Shown in pieces: positions 1 to 11,589 of a stretch of 64,000 bases of DNA. Position 1 is the first letter of the stretch. Every line of letters starts with the position of its first letter. Both the position numbers and the translations under genes were made by a program. The DNA is from Anthoceros angustus (lineage: Eukaryota; Streptophyta; Anthocerotopsida; Anthocerotales; Anthocerotaceae), in assembly GCA_010909165.1 (NCBI GenBank), contig VJWM01000068.1:1054001-1118000 (forward strand), written 5' to 3'. A model generated the notes under the pieces. That model ran no database searches, was not told the origin of the DNA, and saw only the letters and a list, made by a program, of their open reading frames with translations.

Positions 1-240
1 ATTGTTGTCGATACGGAGACTGCGTATCAGCAGGAGTAATCTCGAAAGCATGAGATGCTTCTTTGTTTCCAGGTCCAGGCAGCTCTCCATTCCTTTTGGA
101 GGATTTGGGTACTCACATCAAGAAAGTATTCGCTGACTCGGTCGCAAGCTGTTTGCTAGATGCAGCGGAATATCGTACTCCATATGAGGGCAGGTGAAAT
201 GCTTGGAGTGCGGGCGGTTACCAGGGAGTTGATTTTCTTC
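1..240 (+). repeat. Diverged copy of the 24603-24863 segment
   Basis: The first 240 bases align by eye, with substitutions and small indels, to 24603-24863. Shared stretches include the 'gatacggagactgcgtatca' start and the end at 'gagttgattttcttc'. In the 24 kb copy this segment contains the last codons of an open frame ending in TGA at 24662-24664. Here the same frame is interrupted earlier by TAA, so this is the more decayed copy. It probably continues beyond the left edge of the window. The two copies lie in the same orientation about 24.6 kb apart. Confidence 0.8.
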
Positions 241-245
241 GTGTG

Positions 246-1734
246 AGCAAGTGCGTTTTTGCGGTGGGATTTCACAACAGAGAAGTGATAATGTCTCTAA
301 AGGAGACGGTTAGCTGTGTCTGCCTACTTTCACCGCTGATTGGTTTTTTGACCCTTGGATGACTGTCCAGTGTCTTTCCGCAGTGCACAAAGTTAGGCTT
401 CCCGTAGAAGCTTATTACTATCTAGTGAAGGTTCTTGTCCTAGGTGCTGGATGATGCTGTACACGGCTATGCAAGACGAAGGCATGGTTGCACCTCATGC
501 TGTAAATTGTTTTTGTGCTTCCTGTATGCATGTGCAGTCGCGGGCTCCCCAGCTCTGAAGCAGGGCAAGCAGCTCCACCGCACAAATTACAGAAGCCGGC
601 CTTGAGGTTGAAATGCTTGTAGGAAACTCTCTCGGACTAATGTGTGCAGAATCCGGCACTTGCTAGTAAAATAATTGCAGTGACATGAAGTGCAACGCGA
701 AACACTCAGCTTGCCAGATGTAGAGATCGGAAAGATGACAAAAGTCCGTAGCATTAGGAGATGTGGGACGGAAGACCAGGTCTGGTTGCTAATCATAAAT
801 TAACGAATGTTCGTAGATAAGCAAGTCGCGCCAAATCCACTTACAACTTGCATTCGAAACAGGGAAATGTTCAGCCGAAACGGGGCTTCCGGCTAGGCGT
901 TCATCCACCTTGAAACGAAGTCATATTTTTATCGAAGGCAGTCCAGGTGAATCATGGTGGACTGGAATTAGCGGTTCCAAGCAGGTGCGCAATCTACCAA
1001 AGTGGCGCACATAGAGCTGGATTTCAGCAAGGCCGCGCATGCTTCTGCGAACCATAGCTGTCTAGCCCGCTGGCCTGGGTTTACAAGGGAGGCGACAGGG
1101 CCAGCAGGTTTTGGGAAGCAGCCAGAGGAACAGGTCCGGCTGCCTGACTGAAAGGTGTGTGAAGAAGGAAGCTTGGAGAAGTTGGTGTAGGAGGAATATT
1201 ACATCTCTACGCCTCCCAGACGAGCTGCTCCAAGCTCTTGTTCGCTTGCTGCTATGGCAGATGGATGAGTGGAGCTTCCTGGTTGTTAATCGCTTGGTGG
1301 ACATGCGTGTAAACTGTGGCAGCTCGGAAGCAGCTCGGCCTGGAGCAAGCGTTCGCGTTCCACAGGCTTGGTGAGAGGGATGTACAGTATTCACTTGGAC
1401 CACGACATTGCCGGATATTCCTAGCCGGGTAACTGTAACTTCAGATTGGGAATACATAAGGTGAAAGCATTGGCAGTTACCGTGACATGGAAAGAGGGGC
1501 GTGTTTACTAAAACATCTCATCGGTATCCAAGCTCCAATGCAGGAGCACAAGCGAGCGCCAGCGGATGATGTTTCGCCGCCATTCGCCGCGACGCCATAA
1601 CTAAGGCGCCAGCAGAGCTTGCCATTGTTCTCCCTACCCAGCCGTCCATCACACACGCTCGCCTCACCTCGATCCCTCCCTTCTGCGATTTTGTGTGTGC
1701 GAGGAGGGCGCGTCCGCAGCGGCACCGGGAAGCC
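246..1734. other. Upstream region of LHCB6, no supported gene
   Basis: I see no recognisable gene here. An 87-codon open frame (1111-1374, plus strand) and an overlapping 131-codon frame on the other strand have no motif I know and are probably chance. The last ~60 bases (from about 1674) are the LHCB6 5' leader. This is the point from which the downstream pseudo-copy was duplicated, because 1674-1734 is matched at 4924-4985. I could not identify a convincing TATA box. Confidence 0.5.
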
Positions 1735-2730
1735 ATGGCCGTCGCCAGCAGCGCCAGCGTCGCACACCTGGCCGCGGTGCCAGCCTCCTCCTTCGTGGCC
1801 GGCTCCAGGACGCGCCTGGGCTCCTGCGCCTGCGTCTCCCTCGGCGTCACCAATGGCAGCCGCGTCTTCGCCATGGCCACCAAGAAGGTCTCGGCCAAGC
1901 CCAAGGCCTCCTTCAGCGGCAAGAAGTCCTGGCTCCCGGGCGTGAGGTTCGGCGGCAACCTGGTGGACCCCGAGTGGCTCGACGGATCGTGAGCCTCCCT
2001 CCCCCTGCCCCTCCAATGCCGCTGCCTACGAGCTCCCGATGTCCATTCCATGATGTTGCTGAGCTGCCAATGTCGGTTCAATGGTGTCGCTGCCGATGTC
2101 CGTCGAATGATGATGTTGCCTGTTCGGCTCGCGCTCGGACTGATGCATTGAGCCTGACATCTCTTGCTGCTCGCCCGCAGGCTGCCGGGAGACTACGGCT
2201 TCGACCCGCTGGGGCTGGGGAAGGACCCTAACGCGCTGAAGTGGTACAGGGAGGCGGAGATCATCCACGGGCGGTGGGCCATGGCGGCCGTGCTCGGCAT
2301 TTTCGTGGGGCAGGCCTGGAGCGGCGTGCCGTGGTTCGAGGCCGGGGCGGCGCCCGGGGCCGTGGCGCCCTTCTCCTTCGGGGCTCTGCTGGGGACGCAG
2401 CTGCTGCTCATGGGGTGGGTAGAGGGCAAGCGATGGGTAGACTTCGTTGAGCCCGGGACTCAGTCCGTGGAGTGGGCCACTCCCTGGTCGAGAACGGCTG
2501 AGAACTTCAACAACTTCACCGGGCTGCAGGGCTACCCCGGGGGCTTTTTCTTCGACCCTCTCCGCCTTGCCGGATCCGTTTCCAACGGCAAGTACGTGCC
2601 CGACTTCCAAAAGCTGGAGCGTCTGCAGCTGGCTGAGATCAAGCACGCCAGAATCGCGATGTTGGCCATGCTAACCTTTTACTTCGAGGCTGGCCAGGGC
2701 CTCACCCCGCTGGGTGCGCTCGGCTTGTAG
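1735..2730 (+). CDS. LHCB6: Chlorophyll a/b-binding protein CP24, two exons
   Basis: CP24 is the minor monomeric antenna of photosystem II; it sits in the thylakoid membrane between LHCII trimers and the core. Exons are 1735-1988 and 2181-2730, with a 192-bp GT-AG intron that interrupts the Ser codon of '[14 protein letters not shown]'. The product is 267 residues, close to the usual CP24 length. Residues 1 to about 45 are a Ser/Ala/Arg-rich chloroplast transit peptide. The mature part shows the CP24 signatures: 'DPEWLDGS', first helix '[18 protein letters not shown]', '[15 protein letters not shown]', 'SVEWATPWS', third helix '[19 protein letters not shown]', and the short C terminus '[12 protein letters not shown]'. 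The C terminus lacks the extra helix of LHCII. The start is the first ATG that gives a transit peptide. The gene is intact. A damaged tandem copy lies 2.2 kb downstream. Confidence 0.97.
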
Positions 2731-2965
2731 AAACAATGCGCAGCATCGTCTAGGCAGATTTAGAATTCCTCCTCCTGTTTCTCTTCCTTCTTTCTGTTAC
2801 ATTTACTCGATTCTTTCACTCCCTTCTCGCAGCTCTGCCAAGCATCAAACTGTGTAGGTCAGATGGGTGAATCGGTGATGTGATAAGGCTGTGTTATCCC
2901 GTCCACTGGGAGCGGGGGTTTGTGGATAAGGGGCAACCCAGAGATCTATACCACACGGTAACTAC
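2731..2965 (+). other. LHCB6 3' flank
   Basis: This is an AT-rich trailer with a C/T-rich stretch (2766-2830). The segment from about 2840 ('agcatcaaactgtgtaggtc') to 2965 recurs at about 6083 and 8752 next to the foldback element, so it belongs to the repeated block. No coding signal was seen. Confidence 0.5.
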
Positions 2966-2966
2966 A

Positions 2967-4254
2967 GTCGCCCCCCCCTAATTGGGAACTCTTTAAAAGG
3001 GATTCCTCTTTGAATGGGACCTCCGATCATACTCCCGTTAGTTTACAGTGTAGAAATTGGGACTTTTCCTGAATGGACTGGGACTTCTGAGATACACTTT
3101 CACCTCCTTAAATGGAACTATCGATTTTTTTACTAAAATAATTGAAAAAGAAAGATGAATTGAATAGGTATGAAATAAGTATTGAATAGGCCGTATTCTA
3201 TCAATATAATATAAGCACACGACAATCGAGAATAAGTTATAACGCTCAAGATACTACCAATCCCCAAGTTTATAGACGTACAGTACTAGAGAAAAAGTTA
3301 TAATGCTCGAGAGACTACCAATCACCAAGTCTATATATGTATGTTAATACACAAAGAAGAAAGCATCAGAAAGTGTCTTGCTTTGCTAAGGTGATTAGAA
3401 TCTTGTTTTGCTAAGGTGATCTATTGTTTAAGGTGTTCTCTTGGAGAAAGTTCTTGCCGGAGATAGCAACTCGTAAGCATCACACCTTGACTAAAGGGTA
3501 GAAGAAAGAGTTATGTGAATACTATATTGCTCATCTAAATATGACACAAAAAACATTGCGTGCATGGGCGGAAGACAAGTTTGGCATCCCAGTGTCCAAA
3601 TTGTTGTGTAGGATTCTTCAAGAAAGTGTCCATATTAGCTACTGAAGGGTCCAAATGACTTGCACTCTCTTGAAGAATCCTACACAACACTTTGGACACT
3701 ACGATGCCAAACTTGTCTTCTCATATGTTTTTGTGTCACATTTGGATTAGCAATACGGTATTCACATAACTCTCTTCTGCCCATTAGTCAAGGTGTGATA
3801 CTTACGAGGAGGCATTATTGCTATCTCCAGCAAAAACTTTCTCCAAAAGAATAACTTAAACAGTAGATAAACCTAGCAAAACCGGACACTTTCTGATGCC
3901 TTCTTTGTGTGTAGTAACATACATATATAGACTTGGGGATTGGTAGTATTTAGAGCGTTATAACTTATTCTCGATCGTCATGTGCTTACATTATATTGAT
4001 AGAATACGAAGTCTATTCGATACCTATTTCATACCCATTTAATTTCTTTTTCCTTTTTATATTTTTTTTCAAAAATAAAAAAATCTCATTAAGGGAGGTG
4101 AAACTAAGATGAATGTACCTTTCAAAAGGTCCCAATTACCATTTAGGGAAAAGTTCCATTTTTTACACTGTAAACTAAAGGGAGTAGGATCGGAGGTCCC
4201 ATTTTGAGATGAATCCCATTTATAGAGTTCCCAATTAGAGGACTATAATCGCCA
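2967..4254. mobile_element. Foldback (long terminal inverted repeat) element, copy 1
   Basis: The element is almost entirely two inverted arms of ~600-670 bp that meet near 3645-3660. The left end 'CTAATTGGGAACTCT' is mirrored at 4213-4240. Internal blocks such as 'CACCTCCTTAAATGGAAC', 'AATCGAGAATAAGTTATA', 'CCAATCCCCAAGT' and 'GTGTAGGATTCTTCAAGA' all reappear as reverse complements in the right arm. It encodes nothing recognisable. Such elements are non-autonomous DNA transposons (MITE or foldback class) that depend on a transposase supplied elsewhere; the superfamily is not determinable here. A transcript would fold into a long hairpin, which in plants is a typical small-RNA source. Copies lie at 6201-7472, 8871-10131 and, truncated, 12524-12806. 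Confidence 0.8.
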
Positions 4255-4255
4255 C

Positions 4256-4680
4256 TCCCAACAGTCTCTCAAACAGTTTGAAACAACCAGCAAACCTTTC
4301 CTTTGTACTACACCAGTCATGTAAGCACTGTTTAGGATGGAGCATCCTCCTTGTGTCACGGAAAATGTCATCTTCCCTGTATATGCTTCTGCAAAGTAGA
4401 CCTAAATGATGCACGACACTGTTTGTGGTGTTCCATGAGAGCACATCCTCTTGAGGAATGCTCTAAAACACTGTTCGTAGCACATGCTAAATGTCTGCTC
4501 TCTAAGCAATGTGTGACTTTTAGAGCACTTCAGCCCTGAAATTTTGGTGGCAAGAAACATGAGCGGGCCGAACAATGAAGATCCTGTTGTTGCAAGGAAA
4601 TTGCTGGCCCTTGTCCTAATAACTGAACCAACTGGAATCACATTTTAGTAGTTTCTTTCCATAACCGTGAGCAGTTCTTA
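4256..4680. other. Unidentified segment between foldback element and TFIIF-alpha fragment
   Basis: This sequence has no recognisable coding content and recurs after each foldback copy (about 7490-7900, 10145-10540, 12820-13220). The copies become progressively shorter through small deletions. It contains short internal echoes such as 'gagcacatcctcttgaggaatgctct'-like inverted motifs. It always joins the same TFIIF-alpha fragment, so segment and fragment were moved as one piece. Confidence 0.45.
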
Positions 4681-4850
4681 CATTTGGTTGTTTGGAACTC
4701 TTGCTACCACCTCTCAGTTGTTGAACTTCCTTTGAATAGTTTTCTTTGTTGCATGTTTTCACAGGGTCTAGAGACGGAGGAAATTGGAATGTCGCCTGCT
4801 TGCGCCCAAAAGTCGGTGTTAGAAGAGGTCAAAGAAAACTTACGCCTCGG
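4680..4850 (+). pseudogene. TFIIF-alpha fragment (intron plus start of exon 7), copy 1
   Basis: The sequence matches the reverse complement of 33010-33180 in the intact TFIIF-alpha gene. It covers the intron end with its acceptor ('gttttcacag') and then the first ~25 codons of exon 7, read here as 'GLETEEIGMSP'. The intronic part is included, so this was copied from genomic DNA. The same fragment is at 7900-8070, 10540-10715 and 13222-13390. All four are opposite in strand to the parent. No copy can make protein. Confidence 0.85.
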
Positions 4851-4985
4851 CATTGCGCCATCCCGCCGCCCGTGCCACTCAAAGCCGCCGACCGCTAAAA
4901 TGGAAGCACCACGGATGGTGGGAAACCTCCCTTCTGCGATTTTGTGTGTGCGAGGAGGGCGCGTCCGCAGCGGCACCGGGAAGCC

Positions 4986-5967
4986 ATGGCCGTCGCCAGC
5001 AGCGCCAGCGTCGCACACCTGGCCGCGGTGCCAGCCTCCTCCTTCGTGGCCGGCTCCAGGACGCGCCTGGGCTCCTGCGCCTGCGTCTCCCTCGGCGTCA
5101 CCAATGGCAGCCGCGTCTTCGCCATGGCCACCAAGAAGGTCTCGGCTGCCCAAGGCCTCCTTCAGCGGCAAGAAGTCCTGGCTCCCGGGCGTGAGGTTCG
5201 GCGGCAACCTGGTGGACCCCGAGTGGCTCGACGGATCGTGAGCCTCCTCCCCTGCCCCTCCAATGCCGCTGCCTACGAGCTCCCGATGTCCATTCCATGA
5301 TGTTGCTGAGCTGCCAATGTCGGTTCAATGGTGTCGCTGCCGATGTCCGTCGAATGATGATGTTGCCTGTTCGGCTCGCGCTCGGACTGATGCATTGAGC
5401 CTGACATCTCTTGCTGCTCGCCCGCAGGCTGCCGGGAGACTACGGCTTCGACCCGCTGGGGCTGGGGAAGGACCTAACGCGCTGAAGTGGTACAGGAGGC
5501 GGAGATCATCCACGGGCGGTGGGCCATGGCGGCCGTGCTCGGCATTTTCGTGGGGCAGGCCTGGAGCGGCGTGCCGTGGTTCGAGGCCGGGCGGCGCCCG
5601 GGGCCGTGGCGCCCTTCTCCTTCGGGGCTCTGCTGGGGACGCAGCTGCTGCTCATGGGGTGGGTAGAGGGCAAGCGATGGGTAGACTTCGTTGAGCCGGA
5701 CTCAGTCCGTGGAGTGGCCACTCCTGGTCGAGAACGGCTGAGAACTTCAACAACTTCACCGGGCTGCAGGGCTACCCAGGGGCTTTTCTTCGACCCTCTC
5801 CGCCTTGCCGGATCCGTTTCCAACGGCAAGTACGTGCCCGACTTCCAAAAGCTGGAGCGTCTGCAGCTGGCTGAGATCAAGCACGCCAGAATCGCGATGT
5901 TGGCCATGCTAACCTTTACTTCGAGGCTGGCCAGGGCCTCACCCCGCTGGGTGCGCTCGGCTTGTAG
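4986..5967 (+). pseudogene. Frameshifted tandem copy of LHCB6
   Basis: This is nearly identical to the 1735-2730 gene, including the intron (here 5238-5427), so it is not a processed copy. The start ATG (4986) and the final TAG are present, but the frame is destroyed. Exon 1 loses two bases near 5145. Exon 2 has single-base losses near 5474, 5495 and 5590, several between 5690 and 5730, one near 5785 and one near 5915. Almost every exon-2 loss shortens a run of three or more identical bases by one (ccc to cc, gggg to ggg, tttt to ttt), while substitutions are nearly absent. Real decay should also show substitutions, so sequencing error in this copy is a serious alternative to a true pseudogene. 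Confidence 0.9.
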
Positions 5968-6200
5968 AAACAATGCGCAGCATCGTCTAGGCAGATTTAG
6001 AATTCCTCCTCCTGTTTCTCTTCCTTCTTTCTGTTACATTTACTCGATTCTTTCACTCCCTTCTCGCAGCTCTGCCAAGCATCAAACTGTGTAGGTCAGA
6101 TGGGTGAATCGGTGATGTGATAAGGCTGTGTTATCCCGTCCACTGGGAGCGGGGTTTGTGGATAAGGGGCAACCCAGAGATCTATACCACACGGTAACTA

Positions 6201-7472
6201 GTCGCCCCCTAATTGGGAACTCTTTAAAAGGATTCCTCTTTGAATGGGACCTCCGATCATACTCCCGTTAGTTTACAGTGTAGAAATTGGGACTTTTCCT
6301 GAATGGACTGGGACTTCTGAGATACACTTTCACCTCCTTAAATGGAACTATCGATTTTTACTAAAATAATTGAAAAGAAAGATGAATTGAATAGGTATGA
6401 AATAAGTATTGAATAGGCCGTATTCTATCAATATAATATAAGCACACGACAATCGAGAATAAGTTATAACGCTCAAGATACTACCAATCCCCAAGTTTAT
6501 AGACGTACAGTACTAGAGAAAAGTTATAATGCTCGAGAGACCAATCACCAAGTCTATATATGTATGTTAATACACAAGAAGAAAGCATCAGAAAGTGTCT
6601 TGCTTTGCTAAGGTGATTAGAATCTTGTTTTGCTAAGGTGATCTATTGTTTAAGGTGTTCTCTTGGAGAAAGTTCTTGCGGAGATAGCAACTCGTAAGCA
6701 TCACACCTTGACTAAAGGGTAGAGAAAGAGTTATGTGAATACTATATTGCTCATCTAAATATGACACAAAAACATTGCGTGCATGGGCGGAAGACAAGTT
6801 TGGCATCCAGTGTCCAAATTGTTGTGTAGGATTCTTCAAGAAAGTGTCCATATTAGCTACTGAAGGGTCCAAATGACTTGCACTCTCTTGAAGAATCCTA
6901 CACAACACTTTGGACACTACGATGCCAAACTTGTCTTGCGCCCATACCGCGTAACACTTTTTGTGTCACATTTGGATTAGCAATACGGTATTCACATAAC
7001 TCTCTTCTGCCCATTAGTCAAGGTGTGATACTTACGAGGAGGCATTATTGCTATCTCCAGCAAAAACTTTCTCCAAAAGAATAACTTAAATGAGATAAAC
7101 CTAGCAAAAGCCGGTTCTCGATGCCTTCTTTGTGTGTAGTAACATACATATATAGACTTGGGGATTGGTAGTATTTTAGCGTTATAACTTATTCTCGATC
7201 GTCATGTGCTTACATTATATTGATAGAATACGAAGTCTATTCGATACCTATTTCATACCCATTTAATTTCTTTTTCCTTTTTATATTTTTTTTCAAAAAT
7301 AAAAAAATCTCATTAAGGGAGGTGAAACTAAGATGAATGTACCTTTCAAAAGGTCCCAATTACCATTTAGGGAAAAGTTCCATTTTTTACACTGTAAACT
7401 AAAGGGAGTAGGATCGGAGGTCCCATTTTGAGATGAATCCCATTTATAGAGTTCCCAATTAGAGGGGGCGAA
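6201..7472. mobile_element. Foldback element, copy 2
   Basis: This is the same element as 2967-4254, in unit 2 of the duplication. The ends are clearest here: left 'GTCGCCCCCTAATTGGG' and right 'CCCAATTAGAGGGGGCGAA'. This shows that the inverted repeat extends into the C/G run. Homopolymers are shorter than in copy 1, for example in the central arm. Confidence 0.8.
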
Positions 7473-7899
7473 CTGTATGTGCAAACTGCCTCACAACCAA
7501 CAGTCTCTCTCAAACAGTTTGAAACAACCAGCAAACCTTTCCTTTGTACTACACCAGTCATGTAAGCACTGTTTAGGATGGAGCATCCTCCTTGTGTCAC
7601 GGAAAATGTCATCTTCCCTGTATATGTACGCAAAGTAGACCTAAATGATGCACGACTTTGTGGTGTTCCATGAGAGCACATCCTCTTGAGGAATGCTCTA
7701 AAACACTGTCGTAGCATGCTAAATGTCTCTCTAAGCAATGTGTGACTTTTAGAGCACTTCACGAAATTTTGGTGGCAAGAAACATGGCGGGCGAACAATG
7801 AAGATCCTTGTTGCAAGGAAATTGCTGGCCCTTGTCCTAATAATCGAACCAAGCTGGAATCACATTTTAGTAGTTTCTTTCCATAGCAGTGAGTTCTTA

Positions 7900-8070
7900 C
7901 ATTTGGTTGTTTGGAACTCTTGCTACCACCTCTCGGTTGTTGAACTTCCTTTGAATAGTTTTCTTTGTTGCATGTTTTCACGTGGTCTAGAGACGGAGGA
8001 AATTGGAATGTCGCCTGCATTGCCGCCCAAAAGTCGGTGTTAAAGAAGAGGTGCAAGAAAACGCCGGCAT
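7900..8070 (+). pseudogene. TFIIF-alpha fragment, copy 2
   Basis: Same fragment as 4680-4850 (intron end plus start of exon 7 of TFIIF-alpha), carried in unit 2. The coding remnant reads 'GLETEEIGMSPALPPKS' before losing similarity. Confidence 0.85.
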
Positions 8071-8149
8071 GCGCCATCCCATGCTGCCGTACCACTCAAG
8101 CGCGCCGACACGAAGCTAAAATGGAAGCCCGCCACGGATGGTGGGAAAC

Positions 8150-8745
8150 CCTCTGACGGAAAGGGAGCCAAAGCACCAACCGTGGTGCTAATATTCGAGT
8201 AGACTATCCTTACCAAGACATATGGATCGAATGGGTTTTGTGAGTTTCGGTCATGCTATCGCCAAGCCAACACCTCTCATGGTGGATGCGAGGCGTCCCG
8301 AGAGATAAGGTAGCCCCTCTTATTCGGCACTTAGTAATTCCCTTGTTCATGAATCTCCGTAATCAAACGGCCGGCCAACTCGGTACCATAATGATTTCAA
8401 ACACCCAAGCCCCAAGACTGTGGGTCGGTACTGAGTCAGCCTTAACTGAATGCGCTTCTTGCTCACCTGGAGCTTATCCAACCCTCACCTGCGTGCCATC
8501 GGTTGGTCAATCGCCGAGCCCCGACCTGGAAAGAAGCTTCCCGCCTGCGTTGATCCAAATTCGACTTCAAGGCATGCTTCTTGAATGAACGAAGCCGATT
8601 CTGCCTAAGGCGATCCAGATCGCCCCGGATTGAAGGGGCAGGAATTAAACACCACTAGCGGGATAATTCGAGACTTCACATTTCATACCACATATAACCA
8701 CATTCTTCGGCGATTGCGAACCCCTTGCGAGCATCCTCATGCTCG
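8150..8745. repeat. Unidentified repeated segment U, copy 1
   Basis: From 'ctctgacggaaagggagcc' onward this ~0.6 kb segment is shared by 10790-11425 and 13455-14060. Its open frame of 111 codons (8253-8588) changes length between copies and shows no motif I know, so I do not call it a gene. The segment runs into the 'gagcatcaaa' boundary, after which the copies diverge: here into the foldback flank, at the other two sites into the copia region. The boundary therefore looks like a recombination junction on the short shared sequence 'agcatcaaa'. Confidence 0.6.
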
Positions 8746-8870
8746 CGAGCATCAAACTGTGTAGGTCAGATGGGTGAATCGGTGATGTGATAAGGCTGTG
8801 TTATCCCGTCCACTGGGAGCGGGGTTTGTGGATAAGGGGCAACCCAGAGATCTATACCACACGGTAACTA

Positions 8871-10131
8871 GTCGCCCCCTAATTGGGAACTCTTTAAAAG
8901 GATTCCTCTTTGAATGGGACCTCCGATCATACTCCCGTTAGTTTACAGTGTAGAAATTGGGACTTTTCCTGAATGGACTGGGACTTCTGAGATACACTTT
9001 CACCTCCTTAAATGGAACTATCGATTTTTACTAAAATAATTGAAAAGAAAGATGAATTGAATAGGTATGAAATAAGTATTGAATAGGCCGTATTCTATCA
9101 ATATAATATAAGCACACGACAATCGAGAATAAGTTATAACGCTCAAGATACTACCAATCCCCAAGTTTATAGACGTACAGTACTAGAGAAAAAGTTATAA
9201 TGCTCGAGAGACTACCAATCACCAAGTCTATATATGTATGTTAATACACAAAGAAGAAAGCATCAGAAAGTGTCTTGCTTTGCTAAGGTGATTAGAATCT
9301 TGTTTTGCTAAGGTGATCTATTGTTTAAGGTGTTCTCTTGGAGAAAGTTCTTGCCGGAGATAAACTCGCATCACACCTTGACTAAAGGGTAGAGAAAGAG
9401 TTATGTGAATACTATATTGCTCATCTAAATATGACACAAAAACATTGCGTGCATGGGCGGAAGACAAGTTTGGCATCCAGTGTCCAAATTGTTGTGTAGG
9501 ATTCTTCAAGAAAGTGTCCATATTAGCTCTTGAAGGGTCCAAATGACTTGCACTCTCTTGAAGAATCCTACACAACACTTTGGACACTACGATGCCAAAC
9601 TTGTCTTGCGCCCATACCGCGTAACACTTTTTGTGTCACATTTGGATTAGCAATACGGTATTCACATAACTCTCTTCTGCCCATTAGTCAAGGTGTGATA
9701 CTTACGAGGAGGCATTATTGCTATCTCCAGCAAAAACTTTCTCCAAAAGAATAACTTAAACAGTAGATAAACCTAGCAAAACCGGACACTTTCTGATGCC
9801 TTCTTTGTGTGTAGTAACATACATATATAGACTTGGGGATTGGTAGTATTTTAGCGTTATAACTTATTCTCGATCGTCATGTGCTTACATTATATTGATA
9901 GAATAAGTCTATTCGATACCTATTTCATACCCATTTAATTTCTTTTTCCTTTTTATATTTTTTCAAAATAAAAAATCTCATTAAGGAGGTGAAACTAAGA
10001 TGAATGTACCTTTCAAAAGGTCCCAATTACCATTTAGGAAAAGTTCCATTTTTACATGTAAACTAAAGGGAGTAGGATCGAGGTCCCATTTTGAGATGAA
10101 TCCCATTTATAGAGTTCCCAATTAGAGCGAA
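8871..10131. mobile_element. Foldback element, copy 3
   Basis: This is a full-length copy with both inverted arms. The centre differs slightly from copies 1 and 2 ('attagctcttgaaggg' near 9525), and the right arm has several short deletions (9950-10130). The 3' flank then follows the same order as in unit 2. Confidence 0.8.
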
Positions 10132-10539
10132 TAGATGTGCAAGCCTCACAACCAGCCTCTCTCAAGCAGTTTGAAACAACCAGCAAACCTTTCCTTTGTA
10201 CTACACCAATGTAAGCCTTGTTAGGATGGAGCATCCTCCTTGTGTCACGGAAAATGTCATCTTCCTGTATATGTACGCAAAGTAGACCTAAATGATGCAC
10301 GACTTTGTGGTGTTCCATGAGAGCACATCCTCTTGAGGAATGCTCTAAAACACTGTCGTAGCATGCTAAATGTCTCTCTAAGCAATGTGTGACTTTTAGA
10401 GCACTTGACCACGAAATTTTGGTGGCAAGAAACATGGCGGGCGAACAATGAAGATCCTTGTTGCAAGGAAATTGCTGGCCCTTGTCCTAATAATCGAACC
10501 AAGCTGGAATCACATTTTAGTAGTTTCTTTCCATAGCAG

Positions 10540-10715
10540 TGAGTTCTTACATTTGGTTGTTTGGAACTCTTGCTACCACCTCTCGGTTGTTGAACTTCCT
10601 TTGAATAGTTTTCTTTGTTGCATGTTTTCACGTGGTCTAGAGACGGAGGAAATTGGAATGTGTACTGCCGCCCAAAAGTCGGTGTTAAAGAAGAGGTGCA
10701 AGAAAACGCCGGCAT
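10540..10715 (+). pseudogene. TFIIF-alpha fragment, copy 3
   Basis: Same captured intron and exon-7 start as at 4680-4850. A short deletion after 'GLETEEIGM' removes several codons relative to copy 2. Confidence 0.85.
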
Positions 10716-10789
10716 GCGCCATCCCATGCTGCCGTACCACTCAAGCGCGCCGACACGAAGCTAAAATGGAAGCCCGCCACGGATGGTGG

Positions 10790-11425
10790 GAAACCCTCTG
10801 ACGGAAAGGGAGCCAAAGCACCAACCGTGGTGCTAATATTCGAGTAGACTATCCTTACCAAGACATATGGATCGAATGGGTTTTGTGAGTTTCGGTCATG
10901 CTATCGCCAAGCCAACACCTCTCATGGTGGATGCGAGGCGTCCCGAGAGATAAGGTAGCCCCTCTTATTCGGCACTTAGTAATTCCCTTGTTCATGAATC
11001 TCCGTAATCAAACGGCCGGCCAACTCGGTACCATAATGATTTCAAACACCCAAGCCCCAAGACTGTGGGTCGGTACTGAGTCAGCCTTAACTGAATGCGC
11101 TTCTTGCTCACCTGGAGCTTATCCAACCCTCACCTGCGTGCCATCGGTTGGTCAATCGCCGAGCCCCGACCTGGAAAGAAGCTTCCCGCCTGCGTTGATC
11201 CAAATTCGACTTCAAGGCATGCTTCTTGAATCGGGAGCGAAGCGATTCACGCCCTGGCGATCCGGGCGCCCTTTGGATTGAAGGGGGGCACAGGAATTAA
11301 ACACCACTAGGCAGGATAATTCGAGACTTCACATTTCATACCCACATATAACCACATTGCTGTCGGCCAGATTGCCGAACCCCTTGCGAGCATCCTCATG
11401 CTCCGCAGGGAGCATCAAATGGTAC
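10790..11425. repeat. Unidentified repeated segment U, copy 2
   Basis: This is a near-identical copy of 8150-8745 in its first ~430 bases. It then differs by small insertions (11230-11300) and ends at 'gagcatcaaatggtacatc', where it joins the region before the copia LTR. Confidence 0.6.
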
Positions 11426-11589
11426 ATCAATAAGATGATGACTAATCAAGCAATTATGAAGTCTACAAAATTCCACAACGTGGTGGTCTGGACCTTGGCA
11501 AGACTAATGCATCTCACAGTGTGGCAAATGATCAAAGCTACGATCACCGGAGAGTGCCGAGGAGCCAACTCCCAGGACTCAGGAGTTGC

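Larger units (their letters stand above)
1674..4923 (+). repeat. Tandem duplication, unit 1 (intact LHCB6 copy)
   Basis: This ~3.25 kb unit runs from the LHCB6 leader through the gene, its 3' flank, a foldback element and a captured TFIIF-alpha exon. It ends at 'cacggatggtgggaaacc'. Unit 2 follows immediately (4924 to about 8150) in the same order and ends with the same sequence. Introns and flanking DNA are copied, so this was a DNA-level duplication, not retroposition. The two units differ mostly by small deletions in unit 2. Confidence 0.85.

Noticed and set aside
1062-1457. Overlapping frames upstream of LHCB6
   Set aside because: Frames on both strands cover the same bases with no known domain, no second exon and no duplicate to support either.
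4986-5967. Processed (retroposed) LHCB6 copy
   Set aside because: The intron is present and the flanking DNA is co-duplicated, so it is a DNA-level copy.
8253-8588. 111-codon frame in segment U
   Set aside because: Length and C terminus change between copies (127 codons at 10898-11281, broken at 13.5-14 kb), and no motif is present.
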